Shown: positions 31,277 through 44,493 of the stretch, one piece after another
Position numbering within the stretch: the first letter of the stretch is position 1
How the letters are laid out: each line of letters opens with the position of its first letter
DNA from: Ureaplasma canigenitalium ATCC 51252
Lineage (GTDB): Bacteria > Bacillota_I > Bacilli_A > Mycoplasmatales > Mycoplasmoidaceae
Reading direction: 5' to 3'
Assembly (NCBI RefSeq): GCF_000712165.1
Contig: NZ_JONZ01000004.1
Coordinates: 62,001-126,000, forward strand
DNA length: 64,000 bases
The notes under the pieces: model-generated
Databases searched by the model: none
What the model was told of the DNA's origin: nothing
What the model saw: only the letters and a program-made list of their open reading frames with translations
Position numbers and translations under genes: made by a program

Positions 31277-32138
31277 AATTGTTACTATGTATGATTAGCA
31301 ATCTAACTAAATAATTATAATCATTTAAAAAATAATAGTTGTAGTTTACATTCATCGATTTTAGTAACTCAGTTAATACCAGCTCTTGATCGTATCCGAT
31401 TTCAAAAACAATTAAAAATCGGTCATTCATAATATTTGGGATTTGTTCAATAATAAATTGATAATATGAAATACCTGAGTTACTTTTAAAATCGATAAGA
31501 GCATCTAGTGGTTCATTTTTTAAAAGAGTGGTGTCGAGATAAGTCAAATCATCCTTCTTAATATAAGGAGGATTACAAACAAGGAGATCAAATTTAAATT
31601 TAGTATTTGTAAGAAAAACTTTGTAATCAGTTTTAATAACATCCGCTTCCAGAGAGTATGAAATTAAATTTTCCTTAATATTTAAAATAGCTTTTTCACT
31701 CTTATCGATTAAGGTAAGATGAGTAGTTAATTTATTAATTAATAATGAAATACCAATAACACCAGTTCCTGCACAAATGTCAACTGCATTAGAAAAATTA
31801 ACTTTATTAATTTTTCTAAATTGTTCGACAAATTCAATAATTAATTCTGTTTCTACACGCGGAATAAAGACATCATCATAAACAGTAAAATTATTGTTAC
31901 TAAAAGTGACTTTTTTGGTTATTCTTGGTAATGCTTTTCCTTCTAGAAGTTCATCAATTTTAGTTTGGTAAAGATGGATAAAATCGGTTTCTAATTCTGT
32001 GTTTCTTTGACTTATAAATGTAATGTTATCTTTGATATTTTTATGTAAAGAATAAAAAAGAAGATAAGCATTTTTAGAATCAATACCGTTTTTTTCAAGA
32101 GTAGTAATTGCATTACTAATTAACTCGATGATAGTCAT
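31254..32138 (-). CDS. prmC: Release factor glutamine methyltransferase PrmC (HemK)
   Basis: Methylates the GGQ glutamine of release factors. The 294-residue protein has an N-terminal helical domain, RITKKVTF, FIPRVETE, the SAM-binding AVDICAGTGVIGISLLIN and the catalytic CNPPY motif near residue 190. It starts at the last base of the prfA stop. Its target, RF1, is the upstream gene. Confidence 0.94.
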   Translation of the reverse strand: MTIIELISNAITTLEKNGIDSKNAYLLFYSLHKNIKDNITFISQRNTELETDFIHLYQTKIDELLEGKALPRITKKVTFSNNNFTVYDDVFIPRVETELIIEFVEQFRKINKVNFSNAVDICAGTGVIGISLLINKLTTHLTLIDKSEKAILNIKENLISYSLEADVIKTDYKVFLTNTKFKFDLLVCNPPYIKKDDLTYLDTTLLKNEPLDALIDFKSNSGISYYQFIIEQIPNIMNDRFLIVFEIGYDQELVLTELLKSMNVNYNYYFLNDYNYLVRLLIIHSNNYENIQNY

Positions 32139-33214
32139 TAAATCCCCAAGTTACTAATTAATGATGTTTGCTCTTCAGCGATTAATGCATCGATAATTTC
32201 GTTGATATCACCAAGCATTATTTGATCTAGTTTATTTAGGGTTAAATTAATTCGGTGGTCAGTTACTCGATTTTGTGGATAATTGTATGTTCTTATTTTT
32301 TCAGAGCGGTCACCAGTACCAACTTGGTTACGCCGCAAGTTTGAAAATTCGGCATTTTGTTCTTCTTGTGCCTTTTCTCATAATTTAGATCGTAGCATCT
32401 TCATTGCAGTTTCTCTATTTTCAATTTGCGACTTACCTTCTTGACAAGCCGCTACGACTCCTGTTGGGATGTGAGTAATTCGAACAGCACTTTCGGTTCT
32501 ATTTACATGTTGGCCACCAGCTCCTGAAGCTCGGTAGGTATCGATTCTTAAATCGCTAGGATTAATTGTGACATCGACCTCATCTTGCTCTGGAAGTACA
32601 GCAACAGTTATAGTTGATGTATGAACCCGTCCCTTAGATTCGGTAGCGGGAACTCTTTGAACTCGGTGAACACCAGACTCAAACTTCATCCGTGAGTAAA
32701 CTTCATTACCTGAAATCATAAAACTAATAAAACTAAACCCAACACTACTTGGTGACATTTCGATAATTTTCATTTTTCAATTATTTGCTTCTGCAAAAGC
32801 ACGGTAAAGGTCAAACATATTACCAACAAAAATTGATGATTCATCTCCACCAGCTGCTGGTCTCATTTCCACGATAACATTTTTATCATCATTTGGGTCT
32901 TTTGGAAGAAGCAGAATTTTTAATTCATGTTCTATCCTAGGTATTTCTTCCTTTATTTCATCGAGTTCGGCTTGTGCTAACATTAATAATTCGTCGTCTT
33001 TTTCGGTTTTTAAGATCTTTTCGTCGTTTAGACCATTTTCTATTAGTTTTTGGTAATGTTTAAAAGCTTCAGCGACATCTTTCGTTCTTTTTAATTGAAT
33101 GTTAATTTCTCGCATTCTTTTGTGATCAGTACAAGTTTCAAGCTCCTTATTTAGTTCTTCATTCTTAACCGATACCTTATTTATTGCCTCAAAGAGTTTC
33201 TTATTATATTCCAT
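32138..33214 (-). CDS. prfA: Peptide chain release factor 1
   Basis: Recognises UAA and UAG. The 358-residue protein has an N-terminal helical domain (about 1-100), the codon-reading segment [14 protein letters not shown] (the PxT motif as PAT), and the catalytic [15 protein letters not shown] loop. Two TGA codons encode Trp. As UGA is a sense codon here, only RF1 is needed, and RF2 is not expected. It is followed by its methylase prmC. Confidence 0.97.
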
Positions 33215-33246
33215 AGTCCACCTAATAGTTATTTATTCATATGATA

Positions 33247-33274
33247 ATAAAAAATAACAGGATAACCTGTTATT
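33247..33274 (-). terminator. Terminator downstream of rpmE
   Basis: Perfect 9-bp stem AATAACAGG/CCTGTTATT (33253-33261 and 33266-33274) with a 4-base loop; on the minus strand it is followed by a T-run (complement of A-tract at 33247-33254). It lies between rpmE and prfA, so prfA has separate transcription. Confidence 0.8.
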
Positions 33275-33297
33275 GATAATAATAAAGACAAAAAGAT

Positions 33298-33585
33298 TTA
33301 TAAACTTGATAGAGATTGTTTTGGTTTAGATTTTTTCACAGCTTCTTTTTTAGTTGGTTTAGCATTAACATTCTTAAGACCAGTTTGGAACATTGTGTTA
33401 AGTTTTTCAGCTCTACCACGCAGAGTAGTTGAAGCGTTTTGTTTACCAATATAAAAAGGGTGACAACCTGAACAAACTTCGATTAATACTTCGTTTTGTT
33501 TACTAGCAGTATTAATTAAAAATTCCTTGTGACAAGTTACACATTTATAAGTACATTGGTGAATATTTGGATGAATATCTTTCAT
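33298..33585 (-). CDS. rpmE: 50S ribosomal protein L31
   Basis: Zinc-binding (C+) L31, 95 residues. The core has CVTC and CSGCHPFYIGKQ cysteine motifs. An in-frame ATG at 33615 would add ten residues, but AAGGAG lies just before the inner ATG at 33585 (about 10 bases) and MKDIHPN is the usual L31 start. The C-terminal ~30 residues form a Lys-rich tail (TKKEAVKKSKPKQS), as in several mycoplasmas. Confidence 0.93.
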   Translation of the reverse strand: MKDIHPNIHQCTYKCVTCHKEFLINTASKQNEVLIEVCSGCHPFYIGKQNASTTLRGRAEKLNTMFQTGLKNVNAKPTKKEAVKKSKPKQSLSSL

Positions 33586-33653
33586 TATTTGTTGTGCTCC
33601 TTGTTTATAAATCATAAAAATTATTATATATTAAAATAAGATTTTTTTCTAAT

Positions 33654-35042
33654 CTAATTTAATTTAGCAATTATTTCAGCAACAATTTTCCCATCTTCAC
33701 CACCATTTTTTAGCAACTCAACGACCTGGTTTTTAGCATGCATTATAGTAGTGTGTCGTCTTCCACCTAGAAAACTACCTATGTCCTGCAAAGTGAGTTT
33801 CAATTTTTCTGACAAGACATAAACAAGGATATTACGTGCGAAAACAATATCAGCTTTTCTTGAGTCGGATTTAAATGATTCGACTTTGATGTTAGTCATT
33901 TTAGCAATTTGTTCAAGGTAGTATTCAGGTGTAATGTTTTCGACATCATTAATTCCGAGAATTAGGTTTTGTTCGCTTGCTTTTTTAATGATGAAAGTTT
34001 TATCAATCTGTTCGGTTTCATCTAATTCACTTCAAAGAAGTGTATTCTCAAGAAAGGAAATCATTTGACGAATATCTTTATGGTAGTAGTTTGCAACTAA
34101 ATCAATAGCATCGTCGGTAAAAGTTTTTGTTGATTGATGTTTAATTCATTGTTTAATAATTGATTTTGCATCATCGATTGATGGTGAACCCATTGTTGTA
34201 AAAAAACCACTACCAAGACGACTTACAAGACGATCGGTTAACCCTTTTAATTCTAAATGTGGACGATCTGCGGTAATAATTATTTTGCCATCATTTTTTT
34301 TAGTAATCTCATTGAAGATGGTAAAAAACAAATTAGCAAAAGTTTCTCTTTGTTTCAGGTTTTGAATGTCATCAATAATTAATAAATCAGCTTTCATTAA
34401 TTCTTGTTTAAAATCTTCAACTGCACTTGACGATGTACCAGATGCCTTAATAAATCGATTGGTAAAATCATTTGCTTCAATATAGTAAACTAAATTTTTA
34501 GGATTATTTTTGTGGTATTCATTACCAACGGCACAGATTAAATGAGTTTTTCCAACCCCTACCGGGCCGTGGATAAACAAAACTTGATTTTTATAAAAAC
34601 GGTTACTTTTATCGAACATTTTTTGGACAGTTCCAACGACAAATTTGTTGTAATCAGTAACTACAAAATTATCAAAATTATGTTCTAACAATTTATTAGT
34701 AAAACCATTTATTTTATGTTCGTTTTTACTTTCTGGGCTTAGGTATCCCGTTTTAACTAACAACAAATTATTTTGGTCAATGATGGTTATATTAGCAATT
34801 GATATTTCATTTTTTGAGAAAGTTTCAATTATCTTTTTTTTAAGGATATAAAAAGTATTTGCATCCTTCAAAATCATTTCATCTAATTTCTTTGCAACAA
34901 CGATGGTAAGAACACCATCGTTGAATTCAAGATTCTGTGGTTGGATTGCTTTTAAAATTGTCCAAACCTCTGAGTCAAGAAGATTAAATGAAATATTTTT
35001 GTATGCAGTCTCAAATAGCGAAAATATTTTTTTGTCTACCAT
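33654..35042 (-). CDS. dnaA: Chromosomal replication initiator DnaA
   Basis: 462-residue replication initiator: N-terminal domain I (about 1-80), a short linker, the AAA+ core with Walker A GPVGVGKT (159-166), Walker B LLIIDDIQ, and domain IV with the DnaA-box reading motif LGGRRHTTIMHA near the C-terminus. Trp codons at 34036 and 34146 are TGA. It is divergent to rpmH and is followed on its own strand by rpmE, not by dnaN, which is unusual. Confidence 0.97.
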
Positions 35043-35267
35043 ATTTTAAAATTATAAACAATATTAATTAATAACCTTGAAAAGGTTGGTGTATTTTTGA
35101 AATATCAAACAGATAGAAAGCTTTTTACCGTTTTTTTAGGTAAAACACATTTTTAGTTTTGCTAGTAAATTTAAAAAGCAAAGAAGTTTCGATTATAATT
35201 AATGTTTTATTTATTAATATAAATGTTAAAATTATAAAAGTGTTTTGAAAAACAAAGGTGGTGTATT
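35043..35267. other. dnaA-rpmH divergent intergenic region
   Basis: AT-rich spacer of 225 bases that should hold promoters for both dnaA (-) and rpmH (+). It contains two small hairpins: AACCTT/AAGGTT (35073-35087) and TTTTACC/GGTAAAA (35123-35145). No match to the DnaA-box consensus TTATCCACA is seen, so oriC function is not demonstrated here. Confidence 0.55.
35194..35199 (+). promoter_or_regulatory. Likely -10 box for the rpmH operon
   Basis: TATAAT about 70 bases before the rpmH ATG. A weak TTAAAA sits at a suitable -35 distance (35171-35176). The rpmH ATG is preceded by AAAGGTGGTG. Confidence 0.5.
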
Positions 35268-35414
35268 ATGAAAAGAACTTTTCAACCTAATAACCGTAAG
35301 CGTGCTAAGGTTCATGGTTTTAGAGCTCGTATGAGCACTAAGAACGGACGAAATGTCTTAGCAAGAAGACGTTTAAAAGGCAGACATAACTTAACAGTAT
35401 CTTCTGAAAGATAA
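35268..35414 (+). CDS. rpmH: 50S ribosomal protein L34
   Basis: 48-residue basic protein starting [18 protein letters not shown], with the conserved [15 protein letters not shown] segment. It is too short for the usual ORF cut-off. The rpmH-rnpA-yidC order next to dnaA is one of the most conserved in bacteria. One base separates its stop from rnpA. Confidence 0.98.
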   Translation: MKRTFQPNNRKRAKVHGFRARMSTKNGRNVLARRRLKGRHNLTVSSER

Positions 35415-35415
35415 A

Positions 35416-35763
35416 ATGGTTAACCTTTCCAGTTTAAAACAAAATAGAGTAATTGCAAACATTATTAAATTAAATCAAAAAATTCATTCCAGTGACCTTA
35501 GTTTGTATTATCAAAAAAATAGTGAAGGTCAAATTCGGTATGCGATTAGTGTTTCTAAAAAACACTTTAAACTAGCCGTTAATCGAAACCGGATTAAAAG
35601 ACAGATTAGAGCGATGTTTATTAAATTAAAACATGATATCCCGGTCGATATTGTTATTATCATCAAACCGAACTATAAGTGCTTTGAATTTGAGAAGAAA
35701 TGTTTACGATTAAATACACTTTTAAATAAAATATCAAAAAATTTAAAGACAAAGGAGGCGTAA
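35416..35763 (+). CDS. rnpA: Ribonuclease P protein component
   Basis: Protein subunit of RNase P for tRNA 5' maturation. 115 residues with the family motif NRNRIKRQIRAMF and a KIVNNRL-like GISVSKKHF upstream. It abuts yidC (ATG overlaps nothing, starts at the next base). Confidence 0.93.
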   Translation: MVNLSSLKQNRVIANIIKLNQKIHSSDLSLYYQKNSEGQIRYAISVSKKHFKLAVNRNRIKRQIRAMFIKLKHDIPVDIVIIIKPNYKCFEFEKKCLRLNTLLNKISKNLKTKEA

Positions 35764-36921
35764 ATGGGATCATCTGTTATTGAACAAAGAGATCAAGCTG
35801 CAAAACTACGTTTTACTGTTTCGCACTTTAATAATGCCTCGTCAGCTAATTCAAGTAAAAATGAAAAAGCAAAAAAAGTTTGAAAAATAGTAAGACTAAT
35901 TTTCAAAACAATCATTTATCTCTTTTTCCTTGGTATTGGACTTTATGGTTGCTTTCAAAACCTAACTGATCACTGAACCGTTAACTCAACAACAGTTGGT
36001 AATGGTTTAGAAATGGGTTTTCAAGTTGATCCACTTAAGGGAGTTAATGATATTCGTTATGACCTAGTTTATGCTGGTTCAGGACCATGGTATCCAATGG
36101 ATAAGCATAGTTTTGCATTTGGTCCATTTTATGCTCTTTTTGTCTGACCAATTGCTCAGATTCTGCTGCATTTTATGTATGCAACTAGGGATTGACCGGT
36201 AGGATTAAATGCGATTCTTGGGTTAATTATTATCTTATTTATTATTCGGATTATTACATTAGCAATTACAGCACGTGCTACCCTTCAAACAGAACGAATT
36301 TCTGAAATCCAAGGTAAAATTGCGGAAATTAATGCAAAGTATAAAGATGCGAAAGATGTTCAATCTCGTCAAAAGAAACAAATGGAGACTCGCGAACTCT
36401 ATAAGAAACATAATATTAAACCGCTTGCTCCTTTTGAGAGTATGATTATTACTTTACCAATTTTCTTAATTATTTACCGTGTCGTGACTATCCTACGTCC
36501 TTTAAAATTCATTAGTTTATTTGGTATTTGAGACCTAACTACATCACCAATTTCAGAGTTATTTAGCAACTTCTCTACAACAGGTTGACCATACTTATTC
36601 TTCTTATTAATTATTATTCCTGTTCAAATTCTTTCTCAAAAAATTCCACAATGACTTGCCAAAAAGAGAAATAAGAGTGCGACGACAGTAGGTGCTAATA
36701 ATCAAAAGCAACTTAAACGATCGAGAATGATGCAAAACATCATCGCTATTGTTCTTGCAGTAACTGTTGCAATTTCTGCAGCCGGTATTGGTTTATACTG
36801 GTTCTTTAATGCCTTATTTACAATTCTTCAAAGTGTGATTATTCACAAAATTATTATGAAACGAAGAGCGAATTCATCAACACGGATAAATTCGAAACTT
36901 GCAAAATTAGGTATAGAGTAA
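35764..36921 (+). CDS. yidC: Membrane protein insertase YidC
   Basis: YidC/Oxa1-type insertase of 385 residues. It has an N-terminal membrane anchor (about 40-65), then the conserved five-helix core with [11 protein letters not shown] and [19 protein letters not shown] then [13 protein letters not shown]. Many Trp are TGA. There is no large periplasmic domain, as expected for Gram-positive-type YidC, but the loop after the first helix is longer than in Bacillus SpoIIIJ. It follows rnpA directly. Confidence 0.93.
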
Positions 36922-36922
36922 G

Positions 36923-37759
36923 ATGCACGATAAAAAGATTATTAAGGATAAATTAAATAAATCAAGTTTTGTACCATCGAAAAAAATGGGGCAAAACTTT
37001 TTATCGTCTAATAGAGTTGTTAATGATATTGTTTCAAAGAGTAATTTAACAGCCGACAGCAATATTCTTGAGATTGGTCCCGGACTTGGTGCTTTAACAT
37101 GCGAACTAGTTAAAAATGTAAAAAGAGTTGTTGCTATTGAACTAGACCGTAGACTTTTTGATCATCTTCAAACAACGATGAACGATGACAATTTAAGTTT
37201 AATCAACGATGATGTACTTAAAGTTGATTTAGAAAAAATCTTGAAGAGTTACTACAAGGATGAACCTGTGACTGTAGTGGCTAATCTTCCTTATTCGATA
37301 TCTTCGAAAATTATTTTAAAGATACTTAAAGTTCCGCAAATTCAACATGTTTATATAATGGTGCAGAAGGAAATGGCCGAGCGAATTGCAGCAAAGGTTT
37401 CGACCAAAGGTTATAATGCTTTTACTGTTCTTGTTCAGCTTATTTTTGATGCTAAATTATTGTTTAATGTTGACGGTAAAAATTTTGTTCCACCCCCTAA
37501 AGTAAAAAGTAGTGTAATTGAACTTACCAGAATTCAACCAACATCTCTTTTTGATTTAACTGCTATTGAAAAATTCCTTCGTGTTTGCTTTCTAAATAAG
37601 CGAAAGAAACTTTTTAATAATTTAATTACCGCTTACAAAAAAGAATCAGTTACTAAACTTTACAAGTCATTTAATTTAGATGAAAATATAAGAGCTGAGA
37701 GTATAAAAAAGGAAGATTTTATTGCATTCCTGAAATTCTTAAAAGACTTAGAAGATTAG
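36923..37759 (+). CDS. rsmA: 16S rRNA dimethyladenosine transferase RsmA (KsgA)
   Basis: Dimethylates A1518/A1519 of 16S rRNA. 278 residues with MGQNFLSS, the SAM motif EIGPGLGALT, and the catalytic NLPYSISS. It starts one base after the yidC stop and precedes ispE, a pairing common in Firmicutes. Confidence 0.96.
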   Translation: MHDKKIIKDKLNKSSFVPSKKMGQNFLSSNRVVNDIVSKSNLTADSNILEIGPGLGALTCELVKNVKRVVAIELDRRLFDHLQTTMNDDNLSLINDDVLKVDLEKILKSYYKDEPVTVVANLPYSISSKIILKILKVPQIQHVYIMVQKEMAERIAAKVSTKGYNAFTVLVQLIFDAKLLFNVDGKNFVPPPKVKSSVIELTRIQPTSLFDLTAIEKFLRVCFLNKRKKLFNNLITAYKKESVTKLYKSFNLDENIRAESIKKEDFIAFLKFLKDLED

Positions 37760-37766
37760 GTAAAGT

Positions 37767-39996
<2,230 letters not shown>

Positions 39997-39997
<1 letters not shown>

Positions 39998-41226
39998 TGG
40001 ATATTAACAAAAGAAATTACTTTATTCGTTGCCCTATTCATGGTCTTATTAACTTAAGTGGAGAGTATGAATTCGCTAGTGAAATTATTAATACTAAGGA
40101 GTTTTGACGATTAAATCGGGTAAAACAACTTGGTAACTCATGAGTTGTTTTCCCTTCAGCTACTCATACTCGTTTTGTCCATTGCATCGGTGTTTTTGAA
40201 GTTGCTAAAAAAATGATTGAAAAAATCACCTTTGTGGATTCATGTACAGAAAATATTGACTACTATAAGAAAGTTGTTGTAGCCGCTGCTCTGCTTCATG
40301 ACATTGGGCATGGACCATATAGCCATGCTTTTGAAGAAGCAACTAATTACAATCATGAGCAAGCCGGAAGAACTATAATTGTCGACGAGCAATCAGAGGT
40401 TAATAAGATTCTTAGAAAGTATAATCTTGATCCATATGATGTCGCGAACATTCTTGACCATAAAGCAAAACACAAATGAATGGTTGATTTAATCTCTTCT
40501 CAAATTGATTGTGACCGTTTGGACTATCTAGAACGTGATTCACACTACACCGGAACTAGTTATGGACAAATTGATTACGATTTAATTTTTGAAAAAGCAA
40601 TCATTTATAAAAATGAATTAGTTTTTTCAAAATATAGTTGAAATGTTATTGAACACATTTTGCTTGGACGGTATGCAGCTTTTGAGAATATTTACCTAAA
40701 CAAAAAGAGTGTTACTTACGACCAAATTATGAAGTTAACTCTTCAACGTTTTAAAGAACTTTATAAAAAGAATTTTCAATTTAAGGATGATTCATCAATC
40801 CAAAAACTGAAACCATTCCTTGATGACACAGAGTGAACTCTTGACTATATCATTAACCTTGATGATTTTGAATTTCACTATATCATAGAAAAATTACAAA
40901 ATGAAGACGATGAAATATTAAGTCGTCTTGCTAAAAATTTCCTTAAAAATAAGGAATTTAATACCGTTGAGCGTGGCGACTTAAGCTTTTATCTTAAAGA
41001 TTTAAAAGATAAACAAAATAATTATTATTTTCACCAATTTGAGGCTCAAAATAAAGCTGTTTATGATTTCAGTATGCCAATTAAACTTTACCATTACAAC
41101 AGAAAAAATGAGATTGTCATTAGCAAACTTGAAGATAAATCTATGATTTTTAAAATCCTTAAAAAGGATGATGATGAAACCAAACAAACAAAAAAACTAG
41201 TGTTTTATTCCACACAAAATTTGTAA
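39997..41226 (+). CDS. HD-domain phosphohydrolase (SAMHD1/YwfO-like)
   Basis: 409 residues. The HD metal-site residues appear in order: [25 protein letters not shown] and [15 protein letters not shown], the pattern of dNTPase-like HD proteins such as YwfO. At least six Trp are TGA. The C-terminal third is Lys-rich. Family members cleave dNTPs or other nucleotides; actual activity is unknown. Confidence 0.87.
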
Positions 41227-41248
41227 GATATATAGAGTAGGTAAAAAT

Positions 41249-41794
41249 ATGACAAAGAATGACATTATTGATAAAGTTTACAATGGAATTATTAGCAATC
41301 CAACAGACAATGAAAAAGGAAAAACATTTACTTTTCAAGCTATCTTAGATATTTTGAATAAGTCAGGAGATATTAAAAAAGGAGACTTGTCGAAAATTCA
41401 TGGTGAACTTTACACAGGTCTTCTTCAAGATACTCGTTTTATCCTTATTAATGATTTGGAATGAACCATTCGAGAATGACTTACAATTGATAAAATTAAC
41501 CAAATTAACAATGCTCTTTACGAAGTAGGTCTTTATAAAGACAAAGATGCTGAAGACATGAGCGAAGAAGTTGATGACATTTCTAACCTGAAGGTAAAAT
41601 CAGCGAAGAAAACAAAAATTGTTATCGAAGATCAAGACGAAGACGATGAAGATGGAGTTTCATCAATCCTTTATGATGACGAGGACGACGAAGACTACAA
41701 AGATACTAACTCTGATGATCCAATTGATGACGAAGTGGAAGAAGTTGACCTTGAATCGGATGATTTAGATCTAAACGATAAAGCAAATAATTAA
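41249..41794 (+). CDS. rpoE: DNA-directed RNA polymerase delta subunit
   Basis: 181 residues: an N-terminal HARE-HTH-like domain (about 1-95, two TGA-Trp in ILINDLEWTIREWL) and an Asp/Glu-rich C-terminal half (DQDEDDEDG-like, about 130-180), the signature architecture of Firmicute delta. Delta displaces weakly bound RNA and DNA and shapes promoter selectivity. It precedes fba after 26 bases, as in several Mollicutes. Confidence 0.9.
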
Positions 41795-41820
41795 GAGTGA
41801 TATAAAGGAAGTTAAACAGT

Positions 41821-42696
41821 ATGAGTCTAGTCAATGCTCGTGGAATCATAAGGAAAGCATATGAACAAAAATATGCCATCCCAGCGATTAACATTAACAA
41901 TCTAGAATGAACAAAAGCAGCTCTGGAAGCGGCTCAAACTGTTAACTCGCCAATAATCCTAGCGGTTAGTATGGGTGCTTCAAAGTATATGGGTGGCTAT
42001 CAAAATATATATCATATGGTGACATCACTAATGAAATATATGAATATTAGCATCCCTGTTGTGCTTCACCTTGACCATGGTAATTTCGAGCATTGCTATG
42101 AAGCTATCAATAGTGGGTTTTCTTCCATTATGTTTGATGGTTCAAAATTAGATATTAAAGAGAATATTCTAAAAACTACGGAACTTGTCGAATATATAAA
42201 AGAGAAGAATATTTCAATTGAAACCGAAGTAGGGGGAATTGGTGGTGAAGAAGACGGTATAACATCAGATGGTGAACTAGCTGATGTTAATCAATGTCTT
42301 CTAATGAAGGAAACTGGTATTGACATGCTAGCTTGCGGTATTGGTAATATTCACGGAATATATCCAGTTGATTGAAAAGGTTTAAACTTTAGCTTATTAA
42401 AAGAAATTAATAATAAGTTAATGTTACCACTTGTTCTGCACGGAGGGAGCGGAATTCCGATTGAAATGATTCAAGAATCAATTAAATTTGGAATTGCTAA
42501 GATTAATATTAATACCGAATGTCAAATTGCTTTCGCGAGTGCTCTTAACAATTACTTCGTTCAACACCAAAATGACCTTTATAGAAATAAAAATTATGAT
42601 CCAAGAAAGGTTTTAAAGGACGGAGTTGAAGCAATCAAAAAAACCATTATTGAGAAATATCATCAATTTAATTGTGTTAATCGAAATGAAAATTAA
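41821..42696 (+). CDS. fba: Fructose-bisphosphate aldolase, class II
   Basis: Glycolytic zinc aldolase, 291 residues. Zinc-ligand and catalytic motifs are visible: VVLHLDHG (residue ~82), CGIGNIHGIYP (His) and LVLHGGSGIP; ININTE closes the phosphate site. Trp at 41908 and 42373 are TGA. It sits between rpoE and ychF. Confidence 0.94.
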
Positions 42697-42707
42697 TAGG
42701 TAATTTA

Positions 42708-43814
42708 ATGAGTTTAAGTGCAGGTTTTGTAGGTTTACCAAATGTTGGCAAGTCTACCCTTTTTAATACAATCACTAATTCTAGAGCAGAAGCGGCTAAT
42801 TATCCTTTTGCAACCATTGAACCAAATGTAGGTTATGTTAATCTAAAAGATATTCGTCTTGATAACCTTCAAAAAATGGTTGAACCGGAAAAAGTAGTTC
42901 CAACTAGTTTTAAATTTGTTGATATTGCTGGCCTTGTGAAAGGTGCATCAAAAGGTGAAGGGCTTGGTAATCAATTTCTTAGTAACATCCGAGATGTTGA
43001 TGCGATTTGTCACCTTGTCCGTTGCTTTCAAGATAAGGATATTACTCATGTTCATAATGCAGTTGATGCAGTATATGATGCTGAAATCATTAATATGGAA
43101 TTAGTACTTGCTGATCTTGAAATTATTAGTAAAAGAATTGATCGTATAAGAAAGAAAGCACAGGTTAATGATAAGGAAGCAAAAATTGAATTTGAATTGC
43201 TTTCAAAAATTAACGATGCCCTTCTTGATAATAAGTTTGCTAACACTGTTCCATTAACAGAAATTGAAAAGAAGATGCTTGGTAGTTTTAATTTAATCAC
43301 TCTTAAACCAATGGTCTATATCGGTAACATTGCCGAGGATGAAATTAATAATCCGCTTAAAAATACCGAATTTGTAAAATTAAAAGAATATGCTGAAGCA
43401 AATGGTTCAGTTTGTATTCCGGTTTCTGCGAAAATTGAATATGAAATCTCATTACTTGATGAAGAAAGTAAGAAAATTTTTCTTGAAGAGTTAAATATTG
43501 CATCAACAGGTCTTGATTTAATTGTTGAAACTACATATAAATTACTTCATCTAAAAACATATTTTACAGTTGGAAAAAAAGAAGTTAGAGCTTGAACTTT
43601 TCACGATGGTATGAATGCAGCTCAATGTGCTGGTATCATTCACACTGACTTTGAAAAAGGTTTTATTAAGGCAGAAGTTGTTAGTTACAATGACCTTATG
43701 ACATACGGTTCAGAACACGCTGCTAAGGAACATGGTAAGGTAAGAATGGAAGGCAAAAACTATTTAATGCAGGATGGTGACATCTGTTTCTTCCGATTTA
43801 ATGTAACAAAATAA
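42708..43814 (+). CDS. ychF: Ribosome-binding ATPase YchF
   Basis: Obg-family P-loop ATPase of 368 residues. G1 GLPNVGKST (near 8-16), G3 DIAGLVKGASKGEGLG, and a G4-position motif GNIAEDE instead of NKxD, which explains its ATP preference. The C-terminal TGS-like domain has TFHDGMNAAQCAGIIHTD and ends in FRFNVTK. One Trp is TGA (43594). Confidence 0.97.
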
Positions 43815-43829
43815 ACAAAGGTGACTAAT

Positions 43830-44492
43830 ATGGCTAAGAAACATGCATTTTTCCCAGAACTAGGTTCCATCCATTTAATTGTTGGTCCAATGTTTGCCGG
43901 TAAGACAACAGAGATGATTCGCCGCCTTGAACGATTTGATTATGCCGATGTTGGTTATTATGTTTTCAAACCAAAAATTGACACAAGAACTTGCGATCAA
44001 ATCCTATCCCGTAATGGTAAATCAATGAAGAGTATTGAAATCACAGAACCATTCGAAATCCTTGATTACATTATGAATCATGACCCGAAGCAAATAGTTC
44101 GGGTGATTGCTGTCGACGAAGCCCAATTTTTTAATGATAACTTAATTGAAGTCGCTAACCTACTTGCAGAAAACAACTATGTTGTTTTAATTTCAGGGCT
44201 TGATAAAGACTTTCGGGGAGAATCGTTCGGTCCGATGAGTGGTCTTATGACTTATGCTGATCAAATTACAAAACTTTCTGCAGTTTGTACTGAGTGTGGT
44301 GCTGATGCGACATACTCTCTTCGTAAGGTTAATAATAAGAATGCAGATTACAATGACCAACTGGTAATGATTGGTTGTCAAGAAAAGTACTTAGCTGTTT
44401 GTCGTCATCACCATAAGGTACCGAACCGACCTTATCGAGTTAAGAACTCAAGAGAGTTTATTAAGTTTAATAAAGCAAATAAAGGAAATTAA
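43830..44492 (+). CDS. tdk: Thymidine kinase
   Basis: Salvage kinase making dTMP, 220 residues. Walker A is GPMFAGKTTEM, Walker B AVDEAQFF, and the zinc site is CTEC...C...C (CRHHH). The ATG at 43830 is chosen; a GTG at 43821 in frame is part of the ribosome binding site AAAGGTG. It feeds Tmk (12.1 kb). Confidence 0.96.
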   Translation: MAKKHAFFPELGSIHLIVGPMFAGKTTEMIRRLERFDYADVGYYVFKPKIDTRTCDQILSRNGKSMKSIEITEPFEILDYIMNHDPKQIVRVIAVDEAQFFNDNLIEVANLLAENNYVVLISGLDKDFRGESFGPMSGLMTYADQITKLSAVCTECGADATYSLRKVNNKNADYNDQLVMIGCQEKYLAVCRHHHKVPNRPYRVKNSREFIKFNKANKGN

Positions 44493-44493
44493 A

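Noticed and set aside
32274-32282. Perfect DnaA-box-like TGTGGATAA
   Set aside because: It lies inside the conserved coding motif of prfA (YNYPQNR region) and stands alone, so it is most likely coincidental.
35100-35170. TAAAACACA as a diverged DnaA box
   Set aside because: It matches TTATCCACA at only six positions, and no second copy occurs nearby.
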